DNA of 64,000 nucleotides from Mesorhizobium sp. CAU 1732 (GTDB lineage: Bacteria > Pseudomonadota > Alphaproteobacteria > Rhizobiales > Rhizobiaceae), in contig NZ_JBDQQR010000003.1 of NCBI RefSeq assembly GCF_039888675.1, positions 186,001-250,000 on the forward strand. The letters run 5' to 3'. The translations under genes were made by a program, and so were the position numbers. This document shows positions 16,836 through 24,026 of the stretch, piece after piece. Each line of letters begins with the position of its first letter. Positions within the stretch are counted from its first letter, which is position 1. Below the pieces are notes generated by a model that was given only the letters and a program-made list of their open reading frames with translations, made no database searches and was not told the DNA's origin.

Positions 16836-17612
16836 TCACGTGGTGAGGTAGCCGCCGTCGATCGGCAGGATCGCGCCGGTGACGAAGGCGGCGGCAGGCG
16901 AGGCGAGGAAGAGCACGCCGCCGACGATGTCCTGCGGCTGGCCCCAGCGCTTCATCGGCGTGCGCGAGAGAATGGCCTCGCTGCGCTCCGGATCGGCCTG
17001 AAGCGCTTCCGTCAGCGGCGTCGCGATCCAGCCGGGCGCGACCGCGTTGACGCGAATGTTGTCGTCCGCATAGGCGATGGCCAGCGACTTGGTGAGCTGG
17101 ACGATGCCGCCCTTGCTCGCGGAATAGGCCGGCACGAGCCCGCCACCCTGGAAGGAGAGCATGGAGGCGGTGTTGACGATCGCGCCCTGACCCGATTTCG
17201 CCAGGAGCGCACGCGCCGCGCTGCATGTCCGCATCGTGCCGTTGAGATTGATGTCGACCACCGACGCGAAGATGTCGGGGTCGAGTTCGTGGCCGCGCCG
17301 AATGATGCCGGCGCAGTTGACCAGAACGTCGAGCCGTTCGAACGAGCCGATCAGATCGGTGACGGCCTCGCCGTCGCGCACGTCGAGCTCATGAAACACG
17401 ATGCCGGCATGACCCGGCTCGCTCTGTGCCCGCTCGACTTCGGCAAGCGTGGCGCCCGTCGCGACGACGCTCGCGCCCGAACTCACGAAGCCCGATGCGA
17501 TCGCCGCGCCGATGCCCGACGTTCCGCCGGTGACGAGGACGCTCTTGCCTGCGAAGAAGACGCGCGCCCAGTCGGTCGCCAGCGTCTCCGCCTGTGTGAC
17601 GGCAACGTTCAT
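16836..17612 (-). CDS. SDR-family oxidoreductase
   Basis: A 258-residue classical short-chain dehydrogenase with the cofactor motif TGGTSGIG at about residue 25, NCAG at about 100, a catalytic serine in NTASMLSF and the YSASK pair. The C-terminal IDGGYLTT is typical of FabG-like and gluconate or sugar dehydrogenases. The start at 17612 has a perfect GAGGAGG ribosome site; an upstream extension in the same frame is the tail of the preceding gene read out of phase. Upstream on the same strand lies a second SDR gene, 74 bases away and separated by a hairpin. The substrate is unknown. Confidence 0.92.
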   Translation of the reverse strand: MNVAVTQAETLATDWARVFFAGKSVLVTGGTSGIGAAIASGFVSSGASVVATGATLAEVERAQSEPGHAGIVFHELDVRDGEAVTDLIGSFERLDVLVNCAGIIRRGHELDPDIFASVVDINLNGTMRTCSAARALLAKSGQGAIVNTASMLSFQGGGLVPAYSASKGGIVQLTKSLAIAYADDNIRVNAVAPGWIATPLTEALQADPERSEAILSRTPMKRWGQPQDIVGGVLFLASPAAAFVTGAILPIDGGYLTT

Positions 17613-17652
17613 TGGTCCTCCTCCCGCGCTGTCATCGCGCGTGGTTCGCGTG

Positions 17653-17676
17653 GCGCGCCGGACGAACCCGGCGCGC
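17653..17676 (-). terminator. GC-rich hairpin between two SDR genes
   Basis: A perfect 9-bp stem (GCGCGCCGG with CCGGCGCGC) around a six-base loop occupies the short gap between the stop of the upstream SDR (17687) and the start of the downstream SDR (17612). No U-tract follows, so termination is uncertain. It may instead modulate or stabilise the transcript. Confidence 0.4.
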
Positions 17677-17686
17677 GATCGCGGGC

Positions 17687-18469
17687 TTAACCCAGTGTCG
17701 AGTTGAACGCGCCGCCGTCGAGCAGCAGGTTCTGGCCGACGATGTAGCCGGCATAGGCGCTGCACAGGAATGCGCAGGCGGCGCCGAATTCCTCGGTCGT
17801 GCCGAAACGCCCCGTCGGGTTCGCGGCATGGGCTTCCGCCCTCGCCTCCTCGACCGAGATGCCCTTGCTGCCGGCGGTGTTCTTGATCAGCGATTCGATA
17901 CGGTCAGTGTCGTGCTGGCCCGGCAGGAGGTTGTTGATCGTCACGCCATACTGCGCGACCTGGCGCGACGTGCCTGCGACGAAGCCGGTCAGGCCGCTTC
18001 GCGCGGCACCCGACAGACCGAGGGCTGCGATCGGCGACTTCACCGACCCCGACGTGATGTTGACGATGCGGCCCCAGCGGCGCTCGATCATGCCCGGCAG
18101 CACGGCCGTCATCAGATGGATCGGCGAGAGCATGTTGGCGCGGATCGCGGCCTGCCACTGATCCTCACCCCATTCATGCCACATGCCGGGGGGCGGGCCG
18201 CCCGCATTGTTGACGAGGATGTCGGGGGCGGGTGCTGCCTCGAGCAGCTTTGCGCGGCCCTCCGGCGTCGTGACGTCGGCGGCGACCGGCGTCACCTTGA
18301 TCCCGTATTTTTCGGCGATCTTGCCTGCGGTTTCCTCGAGCGGGCCCTGCGTGCGTGCGGCGAGCACGATATCGACGCCGGCTTCTGCGAGTTTTTCAGC
18401 CGAGCCGCGGCCCAGCCCCTTCGATCCGCCGCAGACGATTGCGGTCTTGCCCTTGATTCCCAAATCCAT
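17687..18469 (-). CDS. SDR-family protein lacking the canonical YxxxK pair
   Basis: A 260-residue short-chain dehydrogenase fold with a slightly altered cofactor motif CGGSKGLG, a clear NNAG at about residue 88 and the C-terminal LLLDGGAFNSTLG. At the position of the catalytic Tyr-x-x-x-Lys the sequence reads GLSGAARSGLTGF, so neither residue is present. A subfamily of 3-oxoacyl-ACP-reductase-like SDRs with ALSNGARAG-like sequences shares this change, so this is probably a natural variant with a different mechanism or role rather than a dead gene. It is encoded upstream of a canonical SDR on the same strand. Confidence 0.9.
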   Translation of the reverse strand: MDLGIKGKTAIVCGGSKGLGRGSAEKLAEAGVDIVLAARTQGPLEETAGKIAEKYGIKVTPVAADVTTPEGRAKLLEAAPAPDILVNNAGGPPPGMWHEWGEDQWQAAIRANMLSPIHLMTAVLPGMIERRWGRIVNITSGSVKSPIAALGLSGAARSGLTGFVAGTSRQVAQYGVTINNLLPGQHDTDRIESLIKNTAGSKGISVEEARAEAHAANPTGRFGTTEEFGAACAFLCSAYAGYIVGQNLLLDGGAFNSTLG

Positions 18470-18562
18470 GACGTGCTGCTTTCACTCCTTGGCCCATACG
18501 GACCCTGACTTCTGTGCGTATCCCGCCGCCTGGAGGCGACGGGACAACTTAGACCATCCCGC

Positions 18563-18669
18563 TCAGGGCTGGAACGTGTAGCCGACGCCAATCGCGGAAT
18601 CGGCCGGAATGTTCGGCAGCTCGGAGAACAGCTCCGGGCGGCCGTTTGGACCCCGCCTGCCGAGATCCG
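18563..18669 (-). pseudogene. C-terminal remnant of an outer-membrane beta-barrel protein
   Basis: Directly after the cupin stop, the minus strand reads PNGRPELFSELPNIPADSA then IGVGYTFQP and TGA (18563-18565). A terminal strand ending in an aromatic residue near the C-terminus is characteristic of outer-membrane beta-barrels. Only about 30 codons remain and no start is possible, because the cupin gene abuts it. I read it as the tail of a deleted porin-like gene. The assignment rests on a short match. Confidence 0.45.
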
Positions 18670-19212
18670 CTATCTGATGAACTGGTCGATATAGTCCTCG
18701 CCCAGGCCGTTCCCGGCGTAGTGCGCGCGGCATTTGTCGATGCGCGTGAACACGTCGTCATAGCCGACAGTGTTGCCGTCGGGATCGACATAGATCATCG
18801 CGCCATTGACCTGGAACATCGTGATCATTTCCTCGACATGCGCGTCGACGACGAGCGTATGCGTCTCGCCGGGCGCCTCGTAGACATAAGAGCCTTCCTG
18901 CGCGACCCAGTCATGCTCCAGATAGCGCCACTCGCCCTTCAGCACATAGCCGTGCACGGGCAGCGGATGGCGGTGGCGCGACAGAACGCCGGACTTGCGA
19001 ACCTTCAGAAGGTTCATCCAGTACCCGCGCGACACGCACATCAGGAGCGGCCGGAACCACACATTCTCCTCGACCGGCACCCAGATGCGTTCATCGGTCG
19101 GGATGGCGTTCGGCACGACGAGCTCGGGCGGCGATTCGCGCGGCTGCGCCTTGCGGTACGGCACCCACTTGTCGCTGCCCTTGCCGGCGGCCAAGTTCTG
19201 ATCGTCTGGCAT
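18670..19212 (-). CDS. Cupin protein, 2,4'-dihydroxyacetophenone dioxygenase family
   Basis: A 180-residue single-domain cupin. The first cupin motif reads SRHRHPLPVHGYVLKGEWRY (about residues 78-97) and a second histidine lies in EAPGETHTLVV (about 114-124), giving a plausible mononuclear metal site. The overall pattern resembles 2,4'-dihydroxyacetophenone dioxygenase-family proteins, which cleave a carbon-carbon bond beside an aromatic ketone. The ATG at 19212 has a GAGGAG ribosome site; the long upstream open frame is palindrome-derived and discarded. It is the first gene before the two SDRs on the minus strand, and a CCACA-A-TGTGG dyad lies about 90 bases upstream. Confidence 0.82.
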   Translation of the reverse strand: MPDDQNLAAGKGSDKWVPYRKAQPRESPPELVVPNAIPTDERIWVPVEENVWFRPLLMCVSRGYWMNLLKVRKSGVLSRHRHPLPVHGYVLKGEWRYLEHDWVAQEGSYVYEAPGETHTLVVDAHVEEMITMFQVNGAMIYVDPDGNTVGYDDVFTRIDKCRAHYAGNGLGEDYIDQFIR

Positions 19213-19302
19213 GGGCTCCTCGCAAAGTCCTTGTGTCGACCGGCTTTGTATCCGGCCTGGGTCAAATAGACCACACTGCGGCACCCGGCCTTGAACGACT
19301 TT

Positions 19303-19313
19303 CCACAATGTGG
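19303..19313. promoter_or_regulatory. Palindromic candidate operator upstream of the cupin gene
   Basis: A perfect dyad CCACAATGTGG, with a further GACCACA half-site at 19269-19275 and a related CCACATTGGTGG just beyond, lies in the promoter region of the cupin gene. Such TGTGG/CCACA half-sites are compatible with IclR- or GntR-type regulators. No regulator gene is adjacent, so the assignment is speculative. Confidence 0.3.
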
Positions 19314-19462
19314 TCATTCGCCCACATTGGTGGCGGAATATTGCCGCGCTTTTCGCGCGCGTCAAGTGTCGTGGGGTGGTGAATGGTCGATACGAGGAAC
19401 GAGCCGCCAGCCGACCAGTTCCTGGGTCAATCTGCTGAAAAGACGCATGTGCAGGGCACGGC

Positions 19463-19623
19463 GCAGACCCGGGATTCATGCCTCGCCGGCTCCGTTGCTC
19501 GGTGGTGCAGAACTTGGCACTCATGCGACCATTCGTGACCACCCCGCCCCTCACCAACCAACGAGGCATGGATTCCCGGGTCTCCCTCCGCTGCGCTCCA
19601 GTCGCCCGAGAATGACGAAGTGG
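19463..19623. repeat. Palindrome unit 1 (left arm truncated)
   Basis: The left arm is short, 19463-19489 (GCAGACCCGGG..CCTCGCCGG); the right arm spans 19562-19623. The outer part of the left arm is missing, so this unit marks the decayed edge of the array nearest the cupin gene. Confidence 0.8.
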
Positions 19624-19703
19624 GGTGGAGATCGCTAAGGTTGGGTGGCATCGATCGATGCCAGCTTTGAGACGCTGACGGGTGGCGATGCGCTTCACCT
19701 CCT

Positions 19704-19905
19704 CACTTCGTCATCCTCGGGCGGAGCGTCGAGCGAAGCTCGATGCCAAGACCCGGGGATCCATGCCTGTCCGGCTCAGTCGCTCGGTGGTGCAGAACTT
19801 GGCGCCTGCGACCATTCGGGACCACCCAGCCAGTCACCAACCGACGAGGCATGGATTCCCGAGTCTCCCTCCGCTGCGCTCCAGTCGCCCGAGAATGACG
19901 AAGTG
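19704..19905. repeat. Palindrome unit 2
   Basis: Left arm 19704-19774, loop of 66 bases, right arm 19841-19905. The arms can pair over about 65 positions with some mismatches. Confidence 0.85.
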
Positions 19906-19985
19906 GGGTGGAGACCGCTGAGGTGGGGTGGTTTCGATCGAGCCAGCTTTGAGACGCTGACGGGTGGCGATGCGCTTCACCTCCT

Positions 19986-20530
19986 CACTTCGTCATCCTC
20001 GGGCGGAGCATTGAGCGAAGCGAAATGCGCAGACCCGGGGATCCATGCCTCGCCGGTCCCGCCGCAGGATGGTGCAGAACCCGACGCCATCCAACCCTCG
20101 CCACGCTCCTCCGCCCTCACCACCCCCAGCCGCGCAGCAGTTCGTTCCAGTCAGGGTTGGTCTTCTCGATCAGGTCGATCTTCCATTGCCGCAAATAGCG
20201 CTTCAGCGACGTCTCCCGCTGGATCGCGTCACGAATGTCAAAGTGCTCCTCGTACCAGACGAGCCGCAGAGCACCGTGTTTCGCCGCGAATTTCGAGCCG
20301 GTTCCATCGCGATGCTCAGGGATGCGCCGGCCCAGATCATTCGTGACGCCGATATAGATCGTGCCACGTTTCTGGCTGGCGAGCATGTAGACATAGCCGG
20401 TCATGGCTCGATGGTAGCCGGCGAATTCCACAGCGCAAGATACCACCGCAATGCTTTATCCCCCACCGACGAGGCATGGATTCCCGGGTCTTCCTCCGCT
20501 TCGCTCCGGTCGCCCGAGAATGACGAAGTG
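19986..20530. repeat. Palindrome unit 3, carrying the GIY-YIG gene
   Basis: Left arm 19986-20056 and right arm 20466-20530. The loop is 409 bases instead of 66-86. Its first 25-30 bases resemble the loop starts of units 4 and 5, after which the nuclease gene occupies most of the interval. Confidence 0.88.
20117..20404 (-). CDS. Single-domain GIY-YIG nuclease
   Basis: A 95-residue protein that is essentially one GIY-YIG domain (UPF0213/YhbQ-like size). The split signature is seen as GYVYMLASQK and TIYIGVTNDLGRRIPEHR, with the conserved arginine and histidine; a later EHFDIRDAIQRETSLKRY supplies the metal-binding glutamate. The ATG at 20404 gives the usual MTGYVYM start; an upstream extension in frame is not family-like. 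The gene lies wholly inside the loop of palindrome unit 3. Related solo GIY-YIG proteins in proteobacteria have no firmly established role. Its position suggests a functional link with the repeats, either as the enzyme that spreads them or as a passenger. Confidence 0.88.
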   Translation of the reverse strand: MTGYVYMLASQKRGTIYIGVTNDLGRRIPEHRDGTGSKFAAKHGALRLVWYEEHFDIRDAIQRETSLKRYLRQWKIDLIEKTNPDWNELLRGWGW

Positions 20531-20609
20531 GGGTGGAGATCGCCAAGGTTGGGAGGTTCGGCTGAGCCAGCTTTGAGACACTGACGGTTGTCGATGAGCA
20601 TCCCCCACC

Positions 20610-20831
20610 CACTTCGTCATCCTCGGGCGGAGCATTGAGCGAAGCTCGAGGCGCAGACCCGGGGATCCATGCCTCGCCGGTTCCGTCGCTGGATGGGGCA
20701 GAACCCAGCACTTACCCGGGGCACCGGAGACTACGGACCATTCGTCACCACCCCGCCCGTCATCAACCGACGAGGCATGGATTCCCGGGTCTCCCTCCGC
20801 TGCGCTCCGGTCGCCCGAGAATGACGAAGTG
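20610..20831. repeat. Palindrome unit 4
   Basis: Left arm 20610-20680, loop of 86 bases, right arm 20767-20831. The loop is most like that of unit 5 (both contain a CCGGAGAC stretch). Confidence 0.85.
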
Positions 20832-20913
20832 GGGTGGAGATCGCTAAGGTGGGCTGGTTTCGGCTGAGCCAAGTTCGGAGGCGGTGACGGTTTTCGGTGA
20901 GCCTTCCCACGCC

Positions 20914-21130
20914 CACTTCGTCATCCTCGGGCGGAGCGTCGAGTAAAGCTCGATGCGCAGACCCGGGGATCCATGCCTCTCCGGTCCCGCCGCAGGATGG
21001 TCCAGAACCGGGACTTATCCGGGTCACCGGAGACCGTGAACCATCGGGACCACCCCACCCGTCACCCACCGGCGAGGCATGGATTCCCGGGTCTCCCTCC
21101 GCTGCGCTCCGATCGCCCGAGAATGACGAA
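20914..21130. repeat. Palindrome unit 5
   Basis: Left arm 20914-20984, loop of 84 bases, right arm 21069-21130. The array ends here; the sequence after 21131 is unrelated. Confidence 0.85.
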
Positions 21131-21298
21131 ATTGAGGTGGATCGCCGGTGGAAAGATTTCCGCATCGCCGAAATCGTTTCCCAAGCCCGATCAGCCACTT
21201 GCGAAATACCCCCTCCGAACTCCCCGCCATTTTATCCACCCCCCTCCCGACCCGCGCAATAATCCCGCCGCCCTGACCAAAGGGGCGCGGAGGATGCG

Positions 21299-22021
21299 AT
21301 GGACTGGAAGGCCGCGATCGAGACGAACCGTCAGGCGCTGAAGCGCGTGCTGGTAACCCTTGTGGCGATGGCCGGCATCACCGGCGGCGCGGACCGCACC
21401 ATGCCGCGCATGCTCCACCGGACCTTGCTCCGCCTGCTGCGGCCGGCCGAGGCGGCGGCGCGGCGGCTGGTCATCGTTGCCGCGCGTGGCCTTGTCGTCA
21501 CGCTTACGCCGCCGCGCCTGCGCAGGCCGAAGGTTCTCGCCGGTCCCCAAGCGTCCCCGGCCCGCCACGGCTTTCAACTCTTCGACCCGCTGCCGCGCCA
21601 GCACCGCCCTCGGCGGTCGTCGCGGAGCAGCGTTCCGCGGATCTGTTTCCCCGGCTTGAGCGACCCGTTTCCGATCCGCCGCCCGTCCCCGCCGGGCGGC
21701 CCGGTCAATGCTGTCCGCCTCAATCGGCGCCTCACCGCGCTCGCCTTCGCGCTGGACGACCTCCCGCGACAGGCCCGGCGCTTCGCCCGCTGGCGTGCGG
21801 CCCGCGACGCCAGTGCGCAACGTATGGGCCGCGACGCCGCAAGCGCACAAAATATCGGACACGCAAGCGCGCGAAACAGCCGCCGTATCCGCCGCGTCTG
21901 GCCGTTGCGTCCCGGCCGCCCGCCAGGCTGGCAGAAGCGGCCAACCCACGAAGTCCACGACATTCTCGACACCGTGCACGGCCTCGCCGCCTGGGCAATG
22001 GAGCGGCCCGACACGTCATGA
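21299..22021 (+). CDS. Conserved hypothetical protein (rhizobial type)
   Basis: A 240-residue basic protein of unknown function. The N-terminal part (MDWKAAIETNRQALKRVL, then a hydrophobic LVAMAGI) and RTLLRLLRPAEAAARRLVIV resemble hypothetical proteins I know from Hyphomicrobiales, whereas the opposite-strand frame of similar length does not. The GGAGGATGCG before the ATG is a good ribosome site. The protein is rich in arginine, proline and alanine, with no recognisable catalytic motif; the hydrophobic stretch at about residues 17-28 could be a weak membrane contact. It stands alone between the palindrome array and the transporter genes. Confidence 0.7.
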   Translation: MDWKAAIETNRQALKRVLVTLVAMAGITGGADRTMPRMLHRTLLRLLRPAEAAARRLVIVAARGLVVTLTPPRLRRPKVLAGPQASPARHGFQLFDPLPRQHRPRRSSRSSVPRICFPGLSDPFPIRRPSPPGGPVNAVRLNRRLTALAFALDDLPRQARRFARWRAARDASAQRMGRDAASAQNIGHASARNSRRIRRVWPLRPGRPPGWQKRPTHEVHDILDTVHGLAAWAMERPDTS

Positions 22022-22096
22022 TCGCGCGGGACGGCAGACGCATTCTCGAAATGGCCAGACCGGAAACGGGGCGTGGCATCGAGGAAGTGCGCACTT

Positions 22097-22304
22097 CCTT
22101 CTCCCCGCCTGCGGGGGTCCGAAGGACGGGCGAGACACGTGGCTCGCCCCAGTGCCCGAAGGGCGGATGAGGGGCAGCGCGAACAGTGAACGTCTCTGCG
22201 GACCTCAAAAGGACGTCAAAAGGATCGGAGCCATCACCTGACGCCTTCACGCCGCCCCTCATCCGGCACTGCGTGCCACCTTCTCCCCGTGAACGGGGAG
22301 AAGG
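22097..22304. repeat. Degenerate palindromic intergenic element (CCTTCTCCCCG family)
   Basis: A left part beginning CCTTCTCCCCGCCTGCGGGG and reaching GATGAGGGGCAGCG (about 22178) is matched by a right part 22251-22304 that reads GCCGCCCCTCATCC..CACCTTCTCCCCGTGAACGG and ends GGGAGAAGG. The same motifs recur in the element at 40249-40370, so the two belong to one repeat family. Confidence 0.7.
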
Positions 22305-22628
22305 AAGAACCCAGCCGGCCGAAAATCAGACCCTCGGATATAATCTGGAACGGCTGGGGATCAGTCCCGCCGCCAACCTTACCTACGATCCAGGTGCTGA
22401 GGCGCGATGACGCCGCGCGCCGTAGTCCGGAGGAGGACGCGACACGTGCGGCATCGGAGGAACCATCGCGCCGGCGCCCGCAGGGAGGGGTGACAGCATG
22501 AAGGTCAGGCTCGCGCTCGCGAGTAATCCGGTGCCGTTTCGGAGCCTTCCGGCTTCCGGGCGCCGTTGCCCTCATGCGCGCACCGAGCCGCGAGGAGTGC
22601 ATTCAGCCTAGAGCTCAACTTCGCACTG

Positions 22629-22645
22629 CCGCCTTCGGGCGGTTT
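22629..22645 (+). terminator. UUCG-capped hairpin before the branched-chain-type binding-protein gene
   Basis: A 5-bp GC stem with a TTCG tetraloop (CCGCC-TTCG-GGCGG, 22629-22642) is followed by TTT and lies immediately before the GGGAGGAAG ribosome site of the next gene. It could end an upstream leader transcript or act as an attenuator. The stem is short. Confidence 0.35.
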
Positions 22646-22665
22646 CATCAGGGAGGAAGTCAAGC

Positions 22666-23928
22666 ATGAAACGCATACTCATAGGCTCCGTAGCCGCCAT
22701 CGCCATCCTGGCGCCGACGGCGGCCATGTCGCAGGACGACACCATCAAGATCGGCCTGATGGCGCCTCAGGAAGGCGTCTTCACCGAACCGGGCAATGAC
22801 GGCATCCGCGGCTTCAAGCTCGCGCTCAACAAGTTCAACGGCGAGATCAACGGCAAGAAGATCGAGTGGGTCCTCGGACCGACGGACGCGACGCCGGATA
22901 CCGCCAGCCGCATCGCCCGCAAGCTCATCGAGCAGGACGGCGTCGACTTCATCATCGGCCCGCTGTCAGGCTCCGAAGGCATCGCGCTTCGCGACTACGC
23001 CAAGACGATCCCGAACAAGACCATCGTCAACTCCGCATCCGGCGCCATGGAAACGACCTATGTCGATCCGGCTCCGAACTTCTTCCGCTACCATCCCGAT
23101 GGCGCGCAGTGGGGTTACGGCCTCGGCTCCTACGTCGTCAAAGAGAAGGGCTGGAAGAAGATCGCGACGATCGCTGCCGACTATTCCTTCGGCTACACCA
23201 ACTTCATGGGCTTCGCGGTCGACTTCTGCAAGGCGGGCGGCGACATCGCCGAGCGCTTCTGGCTGCCGCTCGGCAGCGGCGATTTCGCCTCGATCATCGC
23301 GGCCCTGCCGGACGATGTCGACGCCATCTATCTCGGCGTCGGCGGCACGGACGCCATCAACTTCCTGAACCAGTACGAACAGGCAGGTGGCGACGCCAAC
23401 ATCATCGGCGGCACGATCATGGTCGACCAGACGGTTCTGGCCGCACGCGGTCGCGCCAAGGAAATGCTGGTTGGCACGCCGAGCTCCGGCGTTCAGGCTG
23501 ACGATTGGGACGATCCGGCATGGCAGGCCTATGTGAAGGACTATCAGGACACGTTCCCCGAAAACGAGCGTTTCCCGAGCCCGTCGCTCTTCGCCACCAA
23601 TTACTATGGCGCGACGATCGCAACGCTGACGGCGCTTGAGGCGATCGGCGGCGAACTGGACGCGGATCAGGCCAATTTCCACAAGGCCCTGTCCGAGGTC
23701 GAGTTCGATGCACCGAACGGCCATATCAAGCTGGACGAAAACCGCCAGGCGATCGGCTCGATCTTCATCACGGAAGTAGTCGAGGAACCCGATGGCGGGC
23801 TTCACAACACCTTCAAGGCGAAGGTCGACAATGTGAACCAGATGCTGGGCATGTCGAAGGAAGAGTTCGACGCCATCGGCCTGCCCTCACGCGATACGCC
23901 TGACTGCGCGGCGCTTCGCGGCGGCTGA
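22666..23928 (+). CDS. ABC transporter substrate-binding protein, branched-chain amino acid type
   Basis: A 420-residue periplasmic binding protein of the Leu/Ile/Val (LivK, PF13458) fold. The signal peptide ILIGSVAAIAILAPTAAMSQ is cleaved around residue 23. Family features are IKIGLMAPQEGVF, the DFIIGPLSGSEGIA segment and GDFASIIAALPDDVDAIYLG. A GGGAGGAAG ribosome site precedes the ATG. A strong terminator follows at once, so this gene is probably expressed on its own at a higher level than the permease and ATPase genes, which begin at 26318. Many LivK-type proteins bind aromatic acids, amides or urea rather than amino acids; in this catabolic setting the ligand may be the island's growth substrate. 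Confidence 0.92.
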   Translation: MKRILIGSVAAIAILAPTAAMSQDDTIKIGLMAPQEGVFTEPGNDGIRGFKLALNKFNGEINGKKIEWVLGPTDATPDTASRIARKLIEQDGVDFIIGPLSGSEGIALRDYAKTIPNKTIVNSASGAMETTYVDPAPNFFRYHPDGAQWGYGLGSYVVKEKGWKKIATIAADYSFGYTNFMGFAVDFCKAGGDIAERFWLPLGSGDFASIIAALPDDVDAIYLGVGGTDAINFLNQYEQAGGDANIIGGTIMVDQTVLAARGRAKEMLVGTPSSGVQADDWDDPAWQAYVKDYQDTFPENERFPSPSLFATNYYGATIATLTALEAIGGELDADQANFHKALSEVEFDAPNGHIKLDENRQAIGSIFITEVVEEPDGGLHNTFKAKVDNVNQMLGMSKEEFDAIGLPSRDTPDCAALRGG

Positions 23929-23937
23929 GCCATGATC

Positions 23938-23966
23938 GAACCCGCGAGCCTCTCGCTCGCGGGTTC
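23938..23966 (+). terminator. Strong hairpin terminator after the binding-protein gene
   Basis: An 11-bp perfect stem (GAACCCGCGAG with CTCGCGGGTTC) around a seven-base loop starts 10 bases after the stop codon and is followed by CCGTCTC. The U-tract is weak, but the position directly after a periplasmic binding-protein gene is typical. Confidence 0.7.
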
Positions 23967-24026
23967 CGTCTCTCGCAATCTCCGAACATTGCCGGCGGCA
24001 TGGCGGCAGTGATGGGATGGCTCACG

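Larger units (their letters stand above)
19463..21130. repeat. Array of five long palindromic repeats with a GIY-YIG gene in one loop
   Basis: Five copies of one element follow each other with a period of about 280-305 bases. Each copy has a left arm beginning CACTTCGTCATCCTCGGGCG, a loop of about 66-86 bases and a right arm that is the imperfect reverse complement, ending CGCCCGAGAATGACGAAGTG. The arms are about 62-71 bases. Inter-unit spacers also resemble each other (AGCCAGCTTTGAGACGCTGACG). In the third copy the loop is 409 bases and contains the GIY-YIG nuclease gene. Open frames that cross the palindromes in all phases are artefacts. Confidence 0.9.
22022..22665. other. Intergenic region with a palindromic element and leader of the binding-protein gene
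   Basis: The first third holds a degenerate palindromic element (22097-22304). A short frame ending at 22410 (GYNLERLGISPAANLTYDPG) may be the tail of a lost gene. A 37-codon open frame with a GGAGGGG ribosome site starts at 22498. A UUCG-capped hairpin sits just before the ribosome site of the transporter gene. I could not match the 22310-22660 stretch to a known riboswitch class by eye. Confidence 0.5.

Noticed and set aside
19500..21260. Several open frames of 60-230 codons across the palindrome array
   Set aside because: They read the repeat arms in various phases, giving the same peptides such as DPGIHASPV and RSPENDE repeatedly. They are repeat translations, not genes; only the GIY-YIG frame has a real fold signature.
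21191..21979. 262-codon minus-strand frame opposite the hypothetical gene at 21299
   Set aside because: The plus-strand frame has a proper ribosome site and an N-terminal sequence typical of a rhizobial conserved hypothetical protein. The minus frame lacks both.
22310..22410. Possible gene remnant ending GYNLERLGISPAANLTYDPG
   Set aside because: The residues look protein-like, but the stretch is about 33 codons, adjoins a palindromic element and matches no family I can name. I do not call it a gene.
22498..22611. 37-codon open frame with a good ribosome site upstream of the binding-protein gene
   Set aside because: The ribosome site is attractive and a hairpin follows, so a leader peptide is conceivable. 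The composition is ordinary for a random frame and there is no other support.
22310..22665. Search for a riboswitch (cobalamin, TPP, glycine, guanidine, SAM/SAH) before the transporter gene
   Set aside because: No conserved core of these classes could be matched by eye. A covariance-model search would be needed to settle it.
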